From NCBI RefSeq assembly GCF_017562075.2, contig NC_054083.1, positions 11,240,607-11,304,606 on the forward strand: DNA of 64,000 nucleotides. The letters are read 5' to 3'. The notes under the pieces are model-generated. The model made no database searches, was not told where the DNA came from, and saw only the letters and a list, made by a program, of their open reading frames with translations. This document shows positions 23,501 to 38,500 of the stretch, piece by piece. The stretch's first letter is position 1. Every line of letters begins with the position of its first letter. This DNA comes from Anopheles merus. Its lineage: Eukaryota; Arthropoda; Insecta; Diptera; Culicidae. Both the position numbers and the translations under genes were made by a program.

Positions 23501-25501
23501 AATAGCACAATATGAGTGACCTTTCTTCCATACTCCTATCTCGCGCAATCTCGTTTGTGAAAGCACATGTAGAACGTTTTGACTGTTTTTCTTTTTGTTT
23601 TGTTTTTAAGTGAGATGGATTTATGATGGAACAATAAGTGATTGTAAAGTGCACTATGCATTAAAGTGAGCACCTATTTGTAAAAATGCATCGGTGTTGA
23701 GTAAGGTGCGGAGGAAAGTATTTACTTTCGGAAACATTATTACGTATGTACGTTTCTGCCGTGTTTACGGGGGGGCACACGGTCATAAAGATTTGCCATT
23801 AATGAGACACATAAATTGGTTGGAATTATTTTAGCAAGATTTCTCTGCCACAATCATGTTTTCCACGTTTTTCGGCATTATCATATAAATAAATACGCGT
23901 GATCATTCTTCATACACTATCGCTCGCTTGTTGGCTTAAACTCTTCCCACCAGCGGGTCATGAATTTAAATTTTCATTTCAGTTGCTGGAATTACACATA
24001 ACTGTATTTGTTGTATAGGATTTTGCGGTTGTTTGACAATAATAGATATGTTAGCTTTTCTTTTGTTTATAGTTAGAGCTTATTACGATGCAAAAGGGGT
24101 TCACAACGGTTATACATGGATTAATAATATTGAATATCGTTACTTGTGTGTTCTTTTTTATCGCTTTTATCTCTCCCGCGTTACTTTGGCGAATAGAAAA
24201 AACTGGGCAAAACTTGGCACAACTTTCACGTTGAAAAATTCCTGTATTCCGGTTTATTTTGGTTTTTTGGTTTTTGGTTTCTATTATCGTCCGTACGTCT
24301 CGTCCGTCTGTCCGTTTGTCTTTTGGGTTTTATTCTGCACTTGGCTTCGCACACTCCCGTGTGCTTTTGTTATGTTTTATACGTAAATACAGAGAGTTTA
24401 TCTATGGTTTTTTGTTTGATTGGTTAAACAATATATATGTATATTAGGATTAGGGGGTGATTATGGAATTCATTAGGGGGATTAGGGTAGTGTTCTGTTC
24501 TGTGGTACACGATGATGATATACATGCAAATTAACAGTCGTAAAATTACATTTTCCTACGTCCATCTTTGCTGAACCAACCTGCTGTTTTGCTCGACATA
24601 AAACATTAGATCTTTTTCTGTTTCACTGCAGATATCGTAATATTAAGTTTGTTAAGTACATCGGTGCGTGTATATAAAAAAAACTACTACCCACCCTTTA
24701 GTTGCAGTATCATTGGTTTGCTCGTTTATCAACTCTACACACTGCCTTAACACACTATTCCACCCAGCTGCTACCGTTTATTTCGAGCAGATTTTTAACA
24801 ATCCTTTCTAATGTTTCAATTGATGGTTGCGTGTGGCAAATGTTTCCTACAGCTTAACTACATTTTATTGTTTCTCTGTAGGTTTACAGCATACATTTGG
24901 CTGCTTGCTGTACCAGTTCTCTTTCTTACGCGTTTTGTTTTGTTCTTTTCTCCTCCACACTATCATGAACTAGGATTTTATTATCGATCCTTTTCTAAAC
25001 CATTTGCTTTCTTTCTGTGCCCCATTTGCTCTGCACCACGACGTTACGTTGGGTTTCCATTCCATTCATCCATCTGCTGAGCAGCTACTTCAGGTCTATG
25101 TTGTTGCATGAATTGCATATATATATTTTTGTTTTCTTATTGATTTGTATATGTGTATATATTCAATTTCTATATATTTTATTTATCATTTGGTTTGCTA
25201 AACCTCACGCCTCTCCGGCACTTTCTTATCATGTACGCTCAAACACACAGAAACTAACCTCTTTCTCCCCTATTATGAATTCATGTTCCTTCTTCTCCTC
25301 TACCGCCAATTGTCCTAAACTGTATATGATAAGTATAAAACAGTTCAATTAAATGTAAAGCTTCTTTTTCTCTTTTTTACTCCCTTTTTCAGCTGTTGTT
25401 GTGTGTAAATTATGTCAAGACTCAATCAATATGTATCGACATCGACACAAAATATTTCTTTCCAATCTTTGCTTTTTTATTTTGTTATAATTCTGTTTCT
25501 T

Positions 25502-25504
<3 letters not shown>

Positions 25505-25589
<85 letters not shown>
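25505..25589. repeat. (TA)n microsatellite
   Basis: About 42 uninterrupted TA units. The Tyr-Ile ORFs on both strands are artefacts of it. Confidence 0.99.
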
Positions 25590-25591
<2 letters not shown>

Positions 25592-26666
25592 TGTTTCCTT
25601 GGATTTCATTTCATGGATTTCTTTTGTCGGGATTGGGATTTGCTTTTCTTTTTTTTATACATGTGAAAATATACTAATGTAAAAATTTACCAAATTTTAA
25701 ATTTTCTCTTTGCTTTCGAAGAGGTTTTGCATTGTTTTTTCCACTCTAGGAAGGAGAATAAAACATTTCTACATTAAAAAAAAAAACAAATCAGATCGAG
25801 TATTTTGCTGATTCAATAAGAAAACAGCAAACAAGAAAACAAAATAAAATGAAATGTTTTCATTATTGATACACAATTGCTTAACATGATGAAACCTTGT
25901 TATATGTCGCTTACATTATCATGTGATCATGGCAGTTTGTACGATCAACACACAAACAAACTGCCTATCCTGTGGCAAGAGGACTGGAAAGTTAAATCTG
26001 AACGATCTTTAAATTAGAGATTGAAGTTATAAAAGTTATGGTAGTTTAAACCTTAATAAAAAAGTGTAAATAAAGAAAACAAACACAAAAAAAAACTACA
26101 TTTTTTTTCTTAAATGGTTTTATTTATGCAAAGTAGTACACAATGTGAAATTAATGGCAGAATATTTGTTGATAGAATAATACTATTAATATTAAAGTGT
26201 CCGACCAAAACCAGCTTAAAACAAACATAAACAAATAAAAACGCATCAGGTGCGCAGAACACACATCAAAATACACTTAAAATGTTAAACACTTATTACC
26301 TAACCAATATAACGATCTTATCATATTTTGACATTTCGTGTTATGATGTAGGTTTATTAAAGGAACATGATTGTCCTAAACTGATCAAATAAAGCTAAGA
26401 CAAGTCAAAGAAAAAACAACAACACGATCATTCGTACAGGAGCATGAGGACGATGATATTTTGTGTTGTATTATTCGTGTGGGGAGCAGAGGGAGCAGTG
26501 CCTGCTTGCCAATATAGATCGCTCAATACTGAACTAGATGGTCAGGGTAGGCATTGCTTGAGGATGAAGATTGGGATCTTACATTTTGTTCAAAATCGTT
26601 CACACACATTTGGAAGAAGAACGATACTTTTCGAATAGTATAAAACATTCTCGGAGATCTTTTTGA

Positions 26667-26692
26667 GTGTGTGTGTGTGTGTGTGTGTGTGT
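26667..26692. repeat. (GT)n microsatellite
   Basis: 13 GT units followed by a T-run. Confidence 0.98.
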
Positions 26693-27611
26693 TTTTTTCT
26701 TGCATTCGTCATGGAACTGTATAGTGCTAGTTTTATATCATGGCGGCTGGCTCTATCGATTGCGTGTGTCTTTTTTACATAAACTTTTCTTATCTTTTGC
26801 ATTCATATGGGTATTTGCTTGCTTACATGACTACAAAGTATAATGGTGGTAATTGCTAGTGGATAGAAATGAAACAAACAATCAATAACCCTTCCTTTTC
26901 TTTGTTTTATGCTGATTTTCTTTTTCTCTGCCTTATACTACCAAACTGCATTTTGTTACTCTTTTCGGGTCGATCATGGCCTCTGTGGTCAATCTGTCAG
27001 TTAGCTCTCAAACAATTTACAAAACAAGAGTAAATTTGGCACATTTTTTTAGACGTTCTCGTGACGCTCCTGTGTGTTGTTTGTGGTTGAGCTGGCTGCC
27101 CCAAGGAGGCCACACAAATAATTCATCGAAAAGTAGGTTGGAATGACTGTTTAATTCCAATAAATCTCCCCTTTGCAAGGAGTTTTTTTTTGTAGCAACG
27201 TTTTGGCTTAGCTTGGCGTGGCTAGGCTAGAGTAGGTATTAAGTGATCAAGTCAAGCTGGTCAGTCTAGGGATAGATAGCAGGATACGTTCTATAGCGCA
27301 GGAAGTCCGACAACAAGATGATCTACGCCTACGTTCTAATTGCAGTTAAATCTCTTACAAAAAGGGATGATGTTTGGTTTTTTATGTTTAGTTATTGGTC
27401 TTTATGTATATGTGAAACAGTTACATTGGTTTTTTCTTTATTTCAGCATTCTATATATTCAGCAGAATTCTGAATCTATATTATGTTGAATTATTATTAC
27501 AGGGTGTTTCAGGGATTCTCATAGCGGTGGGATACTTTCTTGAATCTTTTTTGTGGGAAATGAACTTTGTAGGATGGAAATTGGACTCTATGGCAACCTT
27601 GGACAGGCTCC

Positions 27612-28054
27612 TTGGACATTCCTATTAATTTTTATTATTATTATTATTTATTTAATCTTTAACGGGCCGTATGGCCTAATTAAGATGTAACAGTTCAATT
27701 TAAAAAAAAAATACATAGCAAAACCAAGATTTGCATCGTAATTCACTGCGGCCACGGCAAAAGCCGGAGACGTTCCTTGAAGCACTGAGTTGGGATGTCG
27801 AAGTCGAAGCAATCCGAGACAGTGTTGAAGACAGCCGACATGCGGAACATAGGGTCAGACCGACCAGCACTGGAACGGGGTTGAGCGAGCCGTAGAGTTT
27901 CTCTAGACCTAAGTGTTCGGGATGGTGCATAGATATCGACTCGAATTTCAAATGAGATGCTATTTAATCCAATTCCTTTCATATATCGTTTACTTCCTGT
28001 AAGAAAGTAAGTCATGAAAGCATCCCACAAGTATGAGAACCCATGAAAAACCAT
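27612..28054 (-). mobile_element. CR1/I-like retrotransposon 3' relic with (TAA)n tail
   Basis: The - strand ORF 27,743-28,054 reads YFLTGSKRYMKGIGLNSISF, then FEIRVDIYAPSRTLRSRETL, RLAQPRSSAGRSDPMFRM and FNTVSDCFDFDI. This is the conserved C-terminus of insect CR1/Jockey-type RT proteins (APSRTLR..., FDFDI). Downstream on the - strand are a short 3' UTR and an (ata)n/(taa)n tail at about 27,626-27,650. It is 5'-truncated. Confidence 0.8.
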
Positions 28055-31000
28055 GTTTTGTGAAACAGTAATGAAAACATAAACCTTTCAAAAGATATGA
28101 AATCAAAACTGATTTCCTAGAGTAGTATATAATGTTTACACATAAAGGGACGTGGTTTAGATATTATGCTCGCGTCTGGTGGTGGATGTTGTTGTATACG
28201 AGCAAGATGTTGGTAGGTTTAGCGTTCTTTGTATGTTTTTTTTCATCTTTTACTGTATACAGTAGGTGTTGTTTGCATTAACTGGAAGGTGTCAGTGGGT
28301 GGTGTTGTAAGTGTACGTCTGCGTGTCTGCGTGTCAGCCAATGGTAGCCTGTTGGAAGGCGATGGAACCGATGGAATAGTTGTTTTTTTGCATGATTCGT
28401 ATTTGAAACGGAAAAGGTTCTGTCTGCAGACAACGGCCAGGAGAATTTTTCGGCCAGTGCTTCAGTCAGGCGATGGAAGATTAGTGGCGACGGAAGTGGC
28501 TTAGTGACTTAACAATCAGGATGGCCAATTATGTCAAAAATAATACTTGTTCTGATTTAAATTTAAAACCGTTTTTCGAGTTGGTTAAAAGCAACAACAT
28601 AGAATGATTTTGACATTGTGTTAATAAAATACACACGAACCTCAATAATAAAGCATGTTAGAATAAAACGTGCTTTATTTGGGAAAACAATTGGAAGTAT
28701 GCAATGGGTTGAGTTTTTAATTCGTTTGTTTTATGGTCTAATTTAGAATTTCAATTGTGAAAGTTTTAACGTGTTCACTAAAAATAATTCACAAATTGTA
28801 AACATCGAATGAACACTTACCAATGGATTGAAAATTACTCTTCTGTCGTGATGTTTGTCCGCATGTGTGTGTGTGAATGTGTGTATTATTGGTGGATACC
28901 ATACTATGTGGATGTGTTTATAAGGTCCTGCCCTTCTTGATTCAATTACATTCTTTTTTTTTGTTTGCATTGTACTTTTCCTCTTTGCTAATCACCATCA
29001 TTTCCATAATCTCAATCAACAATATCTCATCAGCCCGCTGCTCACTGCTCCTGCACATCCGCACAAAGCATGCACAGGAGGAGTGATATTCAAACAACGA
29101 TCAGTTCCGCTAAGCTTTTTGCTGGCATTTTACGTTACAAAATAATGCTTTCCTCGTGTGTTTTCGTGTTTTCATCTTAATTTGCTTTTGTTTGTTTGTT
29201 TTTTTTTTTCTCTTTTACATCTACCACTAAAATCACAGCCCTTTATGCGTTTTTAGTGAAAAAACGAAATCAATGTAAAAATTCATCACATATATCACTT
29301 ATAATCATCATCCTGCCTGTTTGTCTTTGTTAGTGTTTTCTCCCCTTTTTGCAACAGAGTGCTGTTTTGTTTTGGTTTGCTTCTTTTTGTGTCGGTGTTT
29401 ACATTTTGTTTTTTTTTAATACAAAAGTTAAGAAATAAATCTGAACTTTTAGTTATTTGGTAGAACGTCTCTATTACTGTTTAGTGAATAAATTAAAAAA
29501 CAGCTTATTCTGTAAAAAGAAAAGTAATTCCAGAAAGTAGTTTAATAAAAGATAAAACAAAGAGACATACAAAGAAAAATAAGAGAAAGACTAAAAAACT
29601 AACTAAAAAGCAAGAAAATGCCGACCTTTTACCATTTTAGAGATTGTCAAATAAAATAATTTAAAATCAAAATTTGTTATCGCTAACGTCATGAGTAATT
29701 CTTTATTCTGCATACTACTTCCAGTATTTTGTCCGTAGTCCGTTGTGTATATCAGTGTATGCAAGTATGATTGATGATTTTTTAATGAATTTTCTTTGGT
29801 TATTGATCCCTTAGTCGATTATTTTAACACTTTATTGTTGCCTTATGGTGTGTCCTCATTCTCCCACGAGCACACGTACAAACACATTAGACTACTTATG
29901 TTTGTGTTTTTCTCATCCTGTTGTTTTGCGTTTGTTGAGCTACTTTATGTTTGTTACTCTTTTTTCTGTTTTCTGTTACTACTACTTCTCTATCAACACG
30001 TCAACGCCAGTCAACCATTAGCTTTCAATTTGATAGTGATCTCTTTGTATTATTTAGTTGTTTAATGTTCTCTTCCTAATTCCTACGTACATCTTACACT
30101 GTAATGAGATGTTGCACAAACTTATGCAGCCTGAACACGACCCTTGTCATTTTACCGTTATTAACGATCAATAATATTAACATTGAGATTGTGACTGCCA
30201 TTTGCCCTTAGTTTTTTTTTTGTTTGGTTTGTGTCTTGTGTGTCTTCTAACTGCATTCCGTGCGTGAAATTTGTTACGAAATTGGCTAGCATTTAATTGT
30301 AATTGAACTATTACTACAGTGAAGACACGCACATAAACTCACAGACACACCTACACACAAGTACGTACACCTATCAACGATTGTGATCTTAAAAAACGTG
30401 AAATCGATATGAAAAACGGCTGCATTTTTTTCTGTGTTCATGTGTATATTATTAGATTCCTTACCCTCATGGCAATCGCATAAACTATTGCTTTAAGTTA
30501 TACAATTTAATTTTCTTTTCCTTCTTACTACAACTATGCTGGTCAGCTACTACTATGGTTTGAAATGCGAATTAAGCATTTTGATGTTGTTCCAGTATAG
30601 TAGCATTTGTAAGCATGCCGTCTCCGAATTGTGCTCCTCTGGGTACATAAACCACATAAGGACGTACAACAGGATGAGATGTCTGAGTGCAAAGCTGTGT
30701 GTTTTTTTTTTCGTGCGCACGTCTCTGATCACTGTGCATTTGATCCATTTTAATGGTGATCTTTTTTCTCTAATCGCATGCCTCATCTACCGCACTATTG
30801 TTTCAAAGTCACGTCCTTCCATTCCGATGCGAAGGAAGTAAAGCTCTTAATATTGATTGACATGGTTGGTGCCACTTACCGCCGATGTGCAGCTGTCCGT
30901 GATTTGTGGTTTTCCGATCGTATGGTTTTCAACTGTAACTATTTTAGCATTATGCTCTCGTGTGCTTCGTGTGCTTTTACTTGCTAGAAGTGTGATGTTG

Positions 31001-34000
31001 AAAGTGTTTTGCTTTGTTTCATCACTTTACAAATAATAGTTTGAAAGTGTTTACCAAACCTGTTTGGTCGCTTGTGTGCATGTGAATTCTTTTCTCCTTG
31101 TTACAAGTGGATATAAAACTGGTGCATATTAAACAACAGATTGCTTTCTCCTTATTTGTTATCTTTTGTGTACTTTATTTTCGCAATTAGTCGGCGTGCG
31201 TGTCTGTCTGGTACGTAAAAAAATAACATCATGGAAACTGAGTAGTATTTCATTTTCTTGTATATTGCTTTTCGATTAAATTCTTTCGGTCGGATTATAT
31301 TGAGATCTCCACTGCGATCGCGAAAACAGAATGCTAATATAACGTGATCATACGCCTCCAAACCAACTAATGTTAGTTAAGGAAAGTAATAAAACATAAA
31401 GACGCTCAGTGCATGTTATACAAGAACGTACCTTGATGATGTTAGTTAAGAGTGAAGAGATTTAGTTATTAAAGAATTGCAAAAAAAAAAAGATTTACAG
31501 GAACAAAAACACGTGGTCGAGAAACAGGACACTACGGATTTTACTTACAAAATGAACATGAAATAAACACATTGAAAATGCTTTAACTTTCCACATTGCC
31601 CCGTTTCACATCGTCTGCGTAAGAAGCTATCGTGATAGAGAAAATCTAAAACTAACTTTTATACCTTTGTATAGTGATATATCGTCATATTTCATTGATA
31701 TGTGATAAAGCAAAATATAAAAGCCGTGAGCCTACTACGAGAAAAACAATATACATACAAGAAAATGGTGAGGAAAGAGAAACTCTTCGAAAGCCCGGAT
31801 ATAATGATATGATATAGTGGCATGGTTTGATTTGTTTTAAGTGTAAAGTTTTATTATTGTTGCTTCATTTTGTATGTGTGTGTTTGTTTGTGTATGTGTG
31901 GGTGTATGAATGTGTGTTTGTGTACAAAGGTTTATAAAAACGATCGCTTTAGTTTCGCGTACTAAAGGGGGGCATTTAAATTTAAATTGATAAACGTGAA
32001 TATGAGAGCCGTTGGCGTTTATGCGACTGAAGAATTGTGTGTGTCTAATCATGTCAGCGCGTCCCTGTGTGAATTGAGCCCATTTCTAAATACAATATAT
32101 ATATATATATATTTATATATGTATATGATTATATAAATGGTTATTACAAGGCATAAGACTTCTAGTGTGTTTGTTTTGTTTAAGATTACAACATTAAATA
32201 AATTCGTTCACTACTCATGAGCCATTTATCGGGAAGAAAAAGGGGGATGATAAAGTGCGTGCAAACACATTAGTATAATTTGTTTTTTATAATTTTAATC
32301 TATTCCAACACTAATATTAAATATGCATTTTTTTCTCGTCGGTGATTTCTGTGTTTGCGTGAGTGCACATGCACACCACCTACACTCGATAGTCAGGGGT
32401 TAGTTGCATTGTCACGTTATTTCTATGATAACAGTGTTGCTTGCCCGCACGCCACGCAGGTACAGACACATCAAGAGTATGAGTAACACCGTAATTTTGA
32501 CCCTGTTTTCCAGACATCGAAAATTCGACAGGTTCCGGCCCTGATTGATTGTTTGTAACGGTTTAATGCCGTTTCCACCGCTCTCTTTCTTTCTCTCTAT
32601 CCTTCTACTGCATTAGCTTTTCTGCATTGTGGCTTTTTTGCGTGCAGGTTTTTTACATCCATCTGCTTCTACAAACCGGCCCGCTGCCGTCCTACAGCTA
32701 AGAGAATGTGACTTTTTTTTTGCTAGTATATGAAACCCCAGTCTATCATTTGGGGTTCATCTTGGATGTAAGATAGAAGCATTAGCTAATGTTATCGAAA
32801 GAAAAGAAAATAAAAACACAAAGCTCACCAAACAGTTAAACGATCATGTCTTTTCATTATTAAATCATGTTGTCTTAAGATAAATTGTCCAATTCGAATG
32901 CATACGTAATTATGACTACACTAATTGTTCAACCAATAACATGTCATTCCGCATTGAGCCTAACATTTCTGCCGATATACTACTGAATTTGTTTTAGAAA
33001 ATACGTCAACCATCTGCAGGCTTTGTTCACACATACGCGCTTTCAGTTGGTTTTTTGCTAAGGAATTAACTGGGTGGGACATATCAAGGAGAAGGTGGGG
33101 TAAGATGAGGGGGGGGGGGGGGGGCAAGAATAGATCATCCCGGAGCCGAAGGAGTGTCAGTCAAACGCTGTAATCCATTATTCCTTCCTTATTCGTCATA
33201 CACCCTCCTATTATCTCACATTTGTTTTTCTATCTCTGGCTATTTCCTATTTATTTTTACTTATTTTTGGCACTTACGTTTCACTTAAGTATTTTTAATT
33301 TTCAGCGTAAAGCCCCATTATAACATCCAAAATACTTTGCTTCAGTGTAGTGTCGACCCCAGCCATTTAGAAAGATTCAGCCACCACCAGCATCGCGTAC
33401 TGCACACTGTTCTCGTTTGCAATATGTACCCAGGTTTGCAGCAAACCTATTTAAGAATAGTCAGACAAAATGTGAACAAAGTTAAGTTGGAAACATTTAC
33501 CCTGGGTCCCCATTTACTTTAAACGCGCTCGCAACTCAAATCTTCTAGAGCGCAGTTCAACCAACGTAAGAGAGCATTTTGGTATGAAAGTAAGGTGAAA
33601 CAGCGCCGAGCTTATTTCAGTACAGTAATGTGTTTGTTTGTAATGGCTCTGAAGTATTAATTTAGCATTACGCGACACACTCCGCACCTTTCACTCCCAG
33701 TGCCCAGTGCGTCGCGCAACATCATTACCGATAAAACTTTAACAATCTTTGAACATTACAAATGTCTTTTTGTCTTACACGTTTAACGCTAAGAATTTGC
33801 TTGTTTTTTTAGTTTCTTCTATCTCATAGTACATAAAATATAACAAATATAAATCACCAAAGCAAACCGAAAACTAAAACCAAACCGTATCCTAAATCAA
33901 AAATTGATTTAAAAACTAAGTTACTTAGTTGTACTAGCTTTTTGTTTGTCGTGCTTTGTATAAGAAAACACCTTTTTGCGTCATATTCCAGTCTCAAAAA

Positions 34001-35339
34001 CGAGTTTCCTTGCTACACATATTTCCAATCATTTCTAATATGTATTCGATATGGAGCTTCCGTGTATATATGTGTGTGTGTGGATGTGTATGATGCCGAT
34101 GTCCGTTTGTTCCGAAAAAAGTATGGGGAAGATAAACGAAACAGGTTTGTATTTTTCCCACAACAGGTTGTTTTCAGCATGAAAATTGCACACGATATGT
34201 TTTTTTTGTTGTTGTTGTTTTGCTAATTTCTTAACACGATATGGGTTTTAATCTTCATCTTGCTGTGCCCGCCCACGTTTCCTTCTTTTTGTGAAGGTTT
34301 TATATTTTGATGTTCCTTTTCATCCCTTTTTATATATGCGCGATACAACTGTGTGAGTGTTTTTTCACGTATTAAGAGATTATTACGTTCCAGAGTAATC
34401 ATCATCGTATACATTTTTAGTATCGGTTATTTTCCCTCTCCTGTTTTTTGCCGTTTTCACATGTTTCTTGCATTTCTGTCAAACAAAGATGCAAATTATG
34501 CTCTTTTTTAAGTTGTTTGCAATTCTCTCGATTCGAGTCAACCTTTGTTGATCGTTTTCAATAACCTCTACATACGCTTTTATGCAATTCATGGATACTA
34601 CACAGAATTTGTGTGGTTTTGCCTTTTCTAAATGCTTTTTTAAAAGCAATAAAAAAACAAAGAACAAACAAACAAGAAAGCTATTTGCTAGTTACTCTAC
34701 AAATCAATACAACCCTCATTCTACTGCAATGAGCGCCCGAAAAGTAAAGAGTTGTGTTAAAGCATCGCGGCAATTGTTCCATCAAATCTTTTGGAATCAT
34801 TCAGCTTACTACTGCTACTATTCGAGAGACGGGCTAGGTTGTGTTAAAACAATCAACAAAATACGGAAAGAAAAAACAGCGATTATAAAAAGACAGTACA
34901 GTACTTGAACCTAGCGATATATAAATCAATTTTAGTATTTCGACATTTTAAAGATAATTGAACTACATAATAATTGTGTAATGTGAATCTTTGCTCTCTG
35001 TGTGGCTCCCTTATGCTTGCAACTCCGTGCACAACAGTCATCCTCCCAGTGGCGATTATTTACGTTCAACGAAAAAAAGAGTTCCTTTGCATGCCAGTTC
35101 TTTTTTTACCGCATAACGTTATGCTAATCGAACGCTAGTGCGCATCAAAACGGGAGATATTATTCTTTTTCTCTTGTCTTTTTTTCATTTTTAATATGAA
35201 GATCCAATTACTCCTATTTTGCCCGTCGCATTACATTATCTGATGGTGATGATCATTGCAGTTTTGTTGTAGAGTGATGTTGTACTGGTTTACACTTTCT
35301 TCCGCTTTATAAATCCCCTCGATGGTAGTGAGTGTCCGA
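28055..35339 (-). other. mub: Probable 3' UTR and downstream region of mub
   Basis: No credible coding exon. The region lies downstream of the distal mub stop (35,340) on the - strand. Candidate polyadenylation signals (tttatt on the + strand) are present near 33,252, 31,848 and 28,675; I cannot choose among them. It holds a 16-G run at 33,109-33,124 and a short (TA)n near 32,095-32,110. CA/GT-rich stretches also occur. Confidence 0.45.
33109..33124 (-). repeat. G16 run (C16 in the mub-sense strand)
   Basis: Sixteen consecutive G on the + strand, 2.2 kb downstream of the distal mub stop. In a mub transcript it would read as C16, a potential binding site for poly(C)-binding KH proteins. Confidence 0.9.
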
Positions 35340-35598
35340 TTACTTCCGGTCCAGGTTCAAGCCGTAGCGTAGAAAGGGAAAGGCAACGGTCCCGACCGCA
35401 GGTGTCATCCCGTTGTAGGCCATGCCGGCTGCATTGCCCGGCCCGGAGGCGGCCGCTGCTGCAGCTGCTGCTGCCGCTGCCGCTGCTACTGCGTTACCAT
35501 TCCGCACGCTGGCCGCCGCTGCCATCGTGGAGGTTGCCATCGGTCGGAGGATACTGCTGTTGGCGCTGCCATTGCTACCACCATCACCACTTCTAAAG
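35340..35598 (-). CDS. mub: mub distal terminal exon, inner 3' splice site (Ala-rich tail ending GLNLDRK)
   Basis: The acceptor ctctcag ends at 35,599. The exon starts with C, completing AG|C = Ser after KH3, and reads SFRSGDGGSNGSANSS, a run of 13 alanines, then GMTPAVGTVAFPFLRYGLNL and DRK stop (35,340-35,342): 86 residues including the shared Ser. A strong pyrimidine tract precedes it. The poly-Ala run is encoded by mixed GCN codons, so it is not a pure repeat. Confidence 0.8.
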
Positions 35599-38500
35599 CT
35601 GAGAGGGAGAAGAGAGCGAAAGTTTTAATGGATCGGCGCTTTCACGATGTGATTCGGGGTGATGTAGTGATAGCCCGGGATTGGCATTCCGGCAGTTTCC
35701 ATCGAAATTCTGAAAGTAAAGGTTTTTTTTGCGGGAGTTTACGTAGCGTTTGCGAGAAAATAGGCGTTTGCGTTTAAACGTGGGTTTTCATGGATGTATG
35801 TATGTGTGTGTGTGTTTGTGTGTGAACATATGAATGTTTGGTTTACGATTAGAGTGACAGTTTTGTAATATCAAATGATTCCAGGTATATATTTTGTTTC
35901 AAGTGATCGTAGCATGATAATTGAAATAAAATCGGACAGGTAATCGATAATTTCAAAAGCAGGATAAACATGAGGTGCACATATTGGAGCAACAGGAATA
36001 CACGGGAATAAATTGGGATAAAAAGAGAAAATAGAAAGAATAGAAAGAGAGACAGAGAAAGAGAGAAAGAGAGAGAGAAAGAGAAAAAGAGAAAAAATGA
36101 TATATATTTTTGTATTGTTATTCGTATAATTTAAATATTTCACTAGTTGCGCTTGTACAGGACTGCTCACTCGATGTAAAAAAAAAAAATACAAAAATGT
36201 TCAAACTAATACGTGAAATTATGTACGGTGTTTTATTAGTGTAGGTCCATGTTATGTGACAATAATCGTACTTGTAGTGTTGATTGGCAGAGTACTCGAA
36301 TATATCGAACCGGTGGGATTATTGAGCGAAACGTCTAATGCAAAATCAATCAAACACAACAGACTCTCTTTTGCTTTTCAAGCTTGTTTTGACTATCAAC
36401 AGTAACGTTTGTCTACTGACTAGAGCAACGGTGAAAATCAAAACGGAAGAAAATTGGGCTATACGCCAGAAGCACAACGAATATATCAACTAGGGAAATA
36501 GTAGGCTATTGAGTTATTTACTAATGTAGCTTGAATGGGCAGAACTTTTGCAACTATTTATATCAAGTTGCAAACAAAACAATTAACAGCGATGGCTTTG
36601 AGCAAATTATGTGTCAATATATGTATTGTGTTATGTTGCAATCGTGTGAATACCACGGGGATACATGAGTTTTTGTCATTAAATAATCTGCTCTAAACTG
36701 CTCTCAAACAACTTTTACGTGAGGTTTATAAGCGCTTATAAAGATTTCATTCAAAAGTAAATAAATATAAAACTATATTAAAATAAAAGAAAGAAAAGAA
36801 CGTAATCATAAAACAAACAACTATTAGAACGTGAAGAGCAGGTTGAGTAGAAACGGATAGAAAACAGGGAAAAATAGCAAGATAGTGAGATTCAATGTCG
36901 GTAGGGTTGTCAATACAATTGAACGAAATATAGGAAAAACGCACACATCCCTAAAGGATGGGCAACCTAGATAAATATCGGAACAAGGTAATGGGAAAGA
37001 AAAACACAAACACGAAACGCACACACACACATACACACACAAACACACACTAGAAAAATGGTATGACGACGACGACCGACTGACTAACTGGAGATAGCAG
37101 ACAGAAGAGGTGGAATTATGTTGTTTGAGGTGTTGATGGTGAAACTTGTCGGTGGTAATTACTTGCCGTTGGCACGAAACAGGATCAAGAAAACTAAGTA
37201 AGATATATTGGTACAGGATGGATTTGGGACAAATAAATCTAGGAACAAGAAAGCATCAAATGGGAAGCAACTAACATGTGGTCATAGTTCGTAAAAATGT
37301 TAAGGAAAGGAGAGGAGAGATAACGAGAACTAGTAGTGGAATAAAAAAACAGATGAAGATAAATAACGTAACCGAGCTCTATCTAGTAGTGATGGGGTTT
37401 GTTAAAAAGCAAAGATTAAATGTAAAAATACATAACATTAGCGGTAAAATGTAAAAGAAAGTGCTAAAATACGCAACAATGAAAGGAATTCGTTTAGAGA
37501 AAGAAAAACAAAAATATTTGCAATAAGTAATTTCTTACCAGAGGGAACGGTTCATGAAAACTTTGAGAGGGGTTTGGTTGAACTAGTTTTTAACATGGCT
37601 TTGATTTAGTTGGACGGTGATATTTGGACAATTGGACGTACGTGGTGGTGGTGGTGGTGGTGGTGGTGGTGGTTTGTGGTTTGGTTTTGGTTATTGACAC
37701 ATTCAGTGACATTTTGTTGGACGGGTGGTGGTGGTGGTTGTTGTTGGTGGTTGACGCTATAAAAATGGGAAGAGGAAACGGATAGTTTGTTTGGCATATT
37801 GACGATGGTAAAACAAATAAACACGGATGCACAGAGCGTTAGTGAACGGCATCGTTCGTGCGTCGGGCGATTGCGATGGTAATTATGAAGCCAATTATAG
37901 TTCTAATGATCTAGGCAAATAGGAATCTAGTGTGCTTAAATTAGTAGCTCTATATAATAACTATTAAGTATTTATTTATTCATTTATTTATTTATTGTAT
38001 AATTCAATTTAAGTGAATGACAAACTGAAACATTTGTTTGTATAAGTCTCGAACAGAGCTCTCTAGTTTATGGATTTTAATCGACTCATCACTCGCACTG
38101 ATTTTCAAATTTAATATAATTGTAATTGAAATTGATTTTCTGGGACAATGCTTTGTGTCGTCGTGTGCATGGGTCGCTGATTTTCGGAGATTCAAAACTT
38201 GTGATATATTAGTGATGCATGTACGAAACGAAGCACAATAGAACAATGGATGGATGGTGGTCATGATCATGGAGAGGTGTTGTTTAACCTTGAATGTTGT
38301 TTAAGGTGGTTAAAGGTTTAACTGGAAAACAAAGTTAGATGATGCACCATTTTGCAGGATGGGAATATATTAGATGATGGATGTTGGAGTCTTGGAAAAC
38401 CATGTTTTTCGGGATCCAGCACCATTTAGACAGGAACACAGACGGAAGTAGCGCATGTTGGTGAATGTATGCTGCAGGTGGTCGGTTGACGTAGCAAGGA

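Larger units (their letters stand above)
20559..27611. other. Long T-rich (+ strand) non-coding region, possible distal 3' UTR or flank of mub
   Basis: Seven kilobases without a credible coding exon. The + strand is T-rich, as expected if the - strand carries an A-rich UTR. CT-rich tract at about 22,700-22,810, (TA)n at 25,505-25,589, (GT)n at 26,667-26,692. The ORFs here are Phe/Leu/Tyr-rich low-complexity translations. The 3' end of mub cannot be fixed from sequence alone. Confidence 0.45.

Noticed and set aside
25396..25677. Tyr-Ile-rich ORFs on both strands
   Set aside because: Direct product of the (TA)n repeat.
35402..35628. Leu/Pro/Arg-rich + strand ORFs over the distal mub exon
   Set aside because: Antisense shadows of the poly-Ala coding region.
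37540..37600. Possible mub cassette exon with donor near 37,540
   Set aside because: With the only plausible acceptor the mub frame meets an early stop (TGA) and the peptide resembles no PCBP ending.
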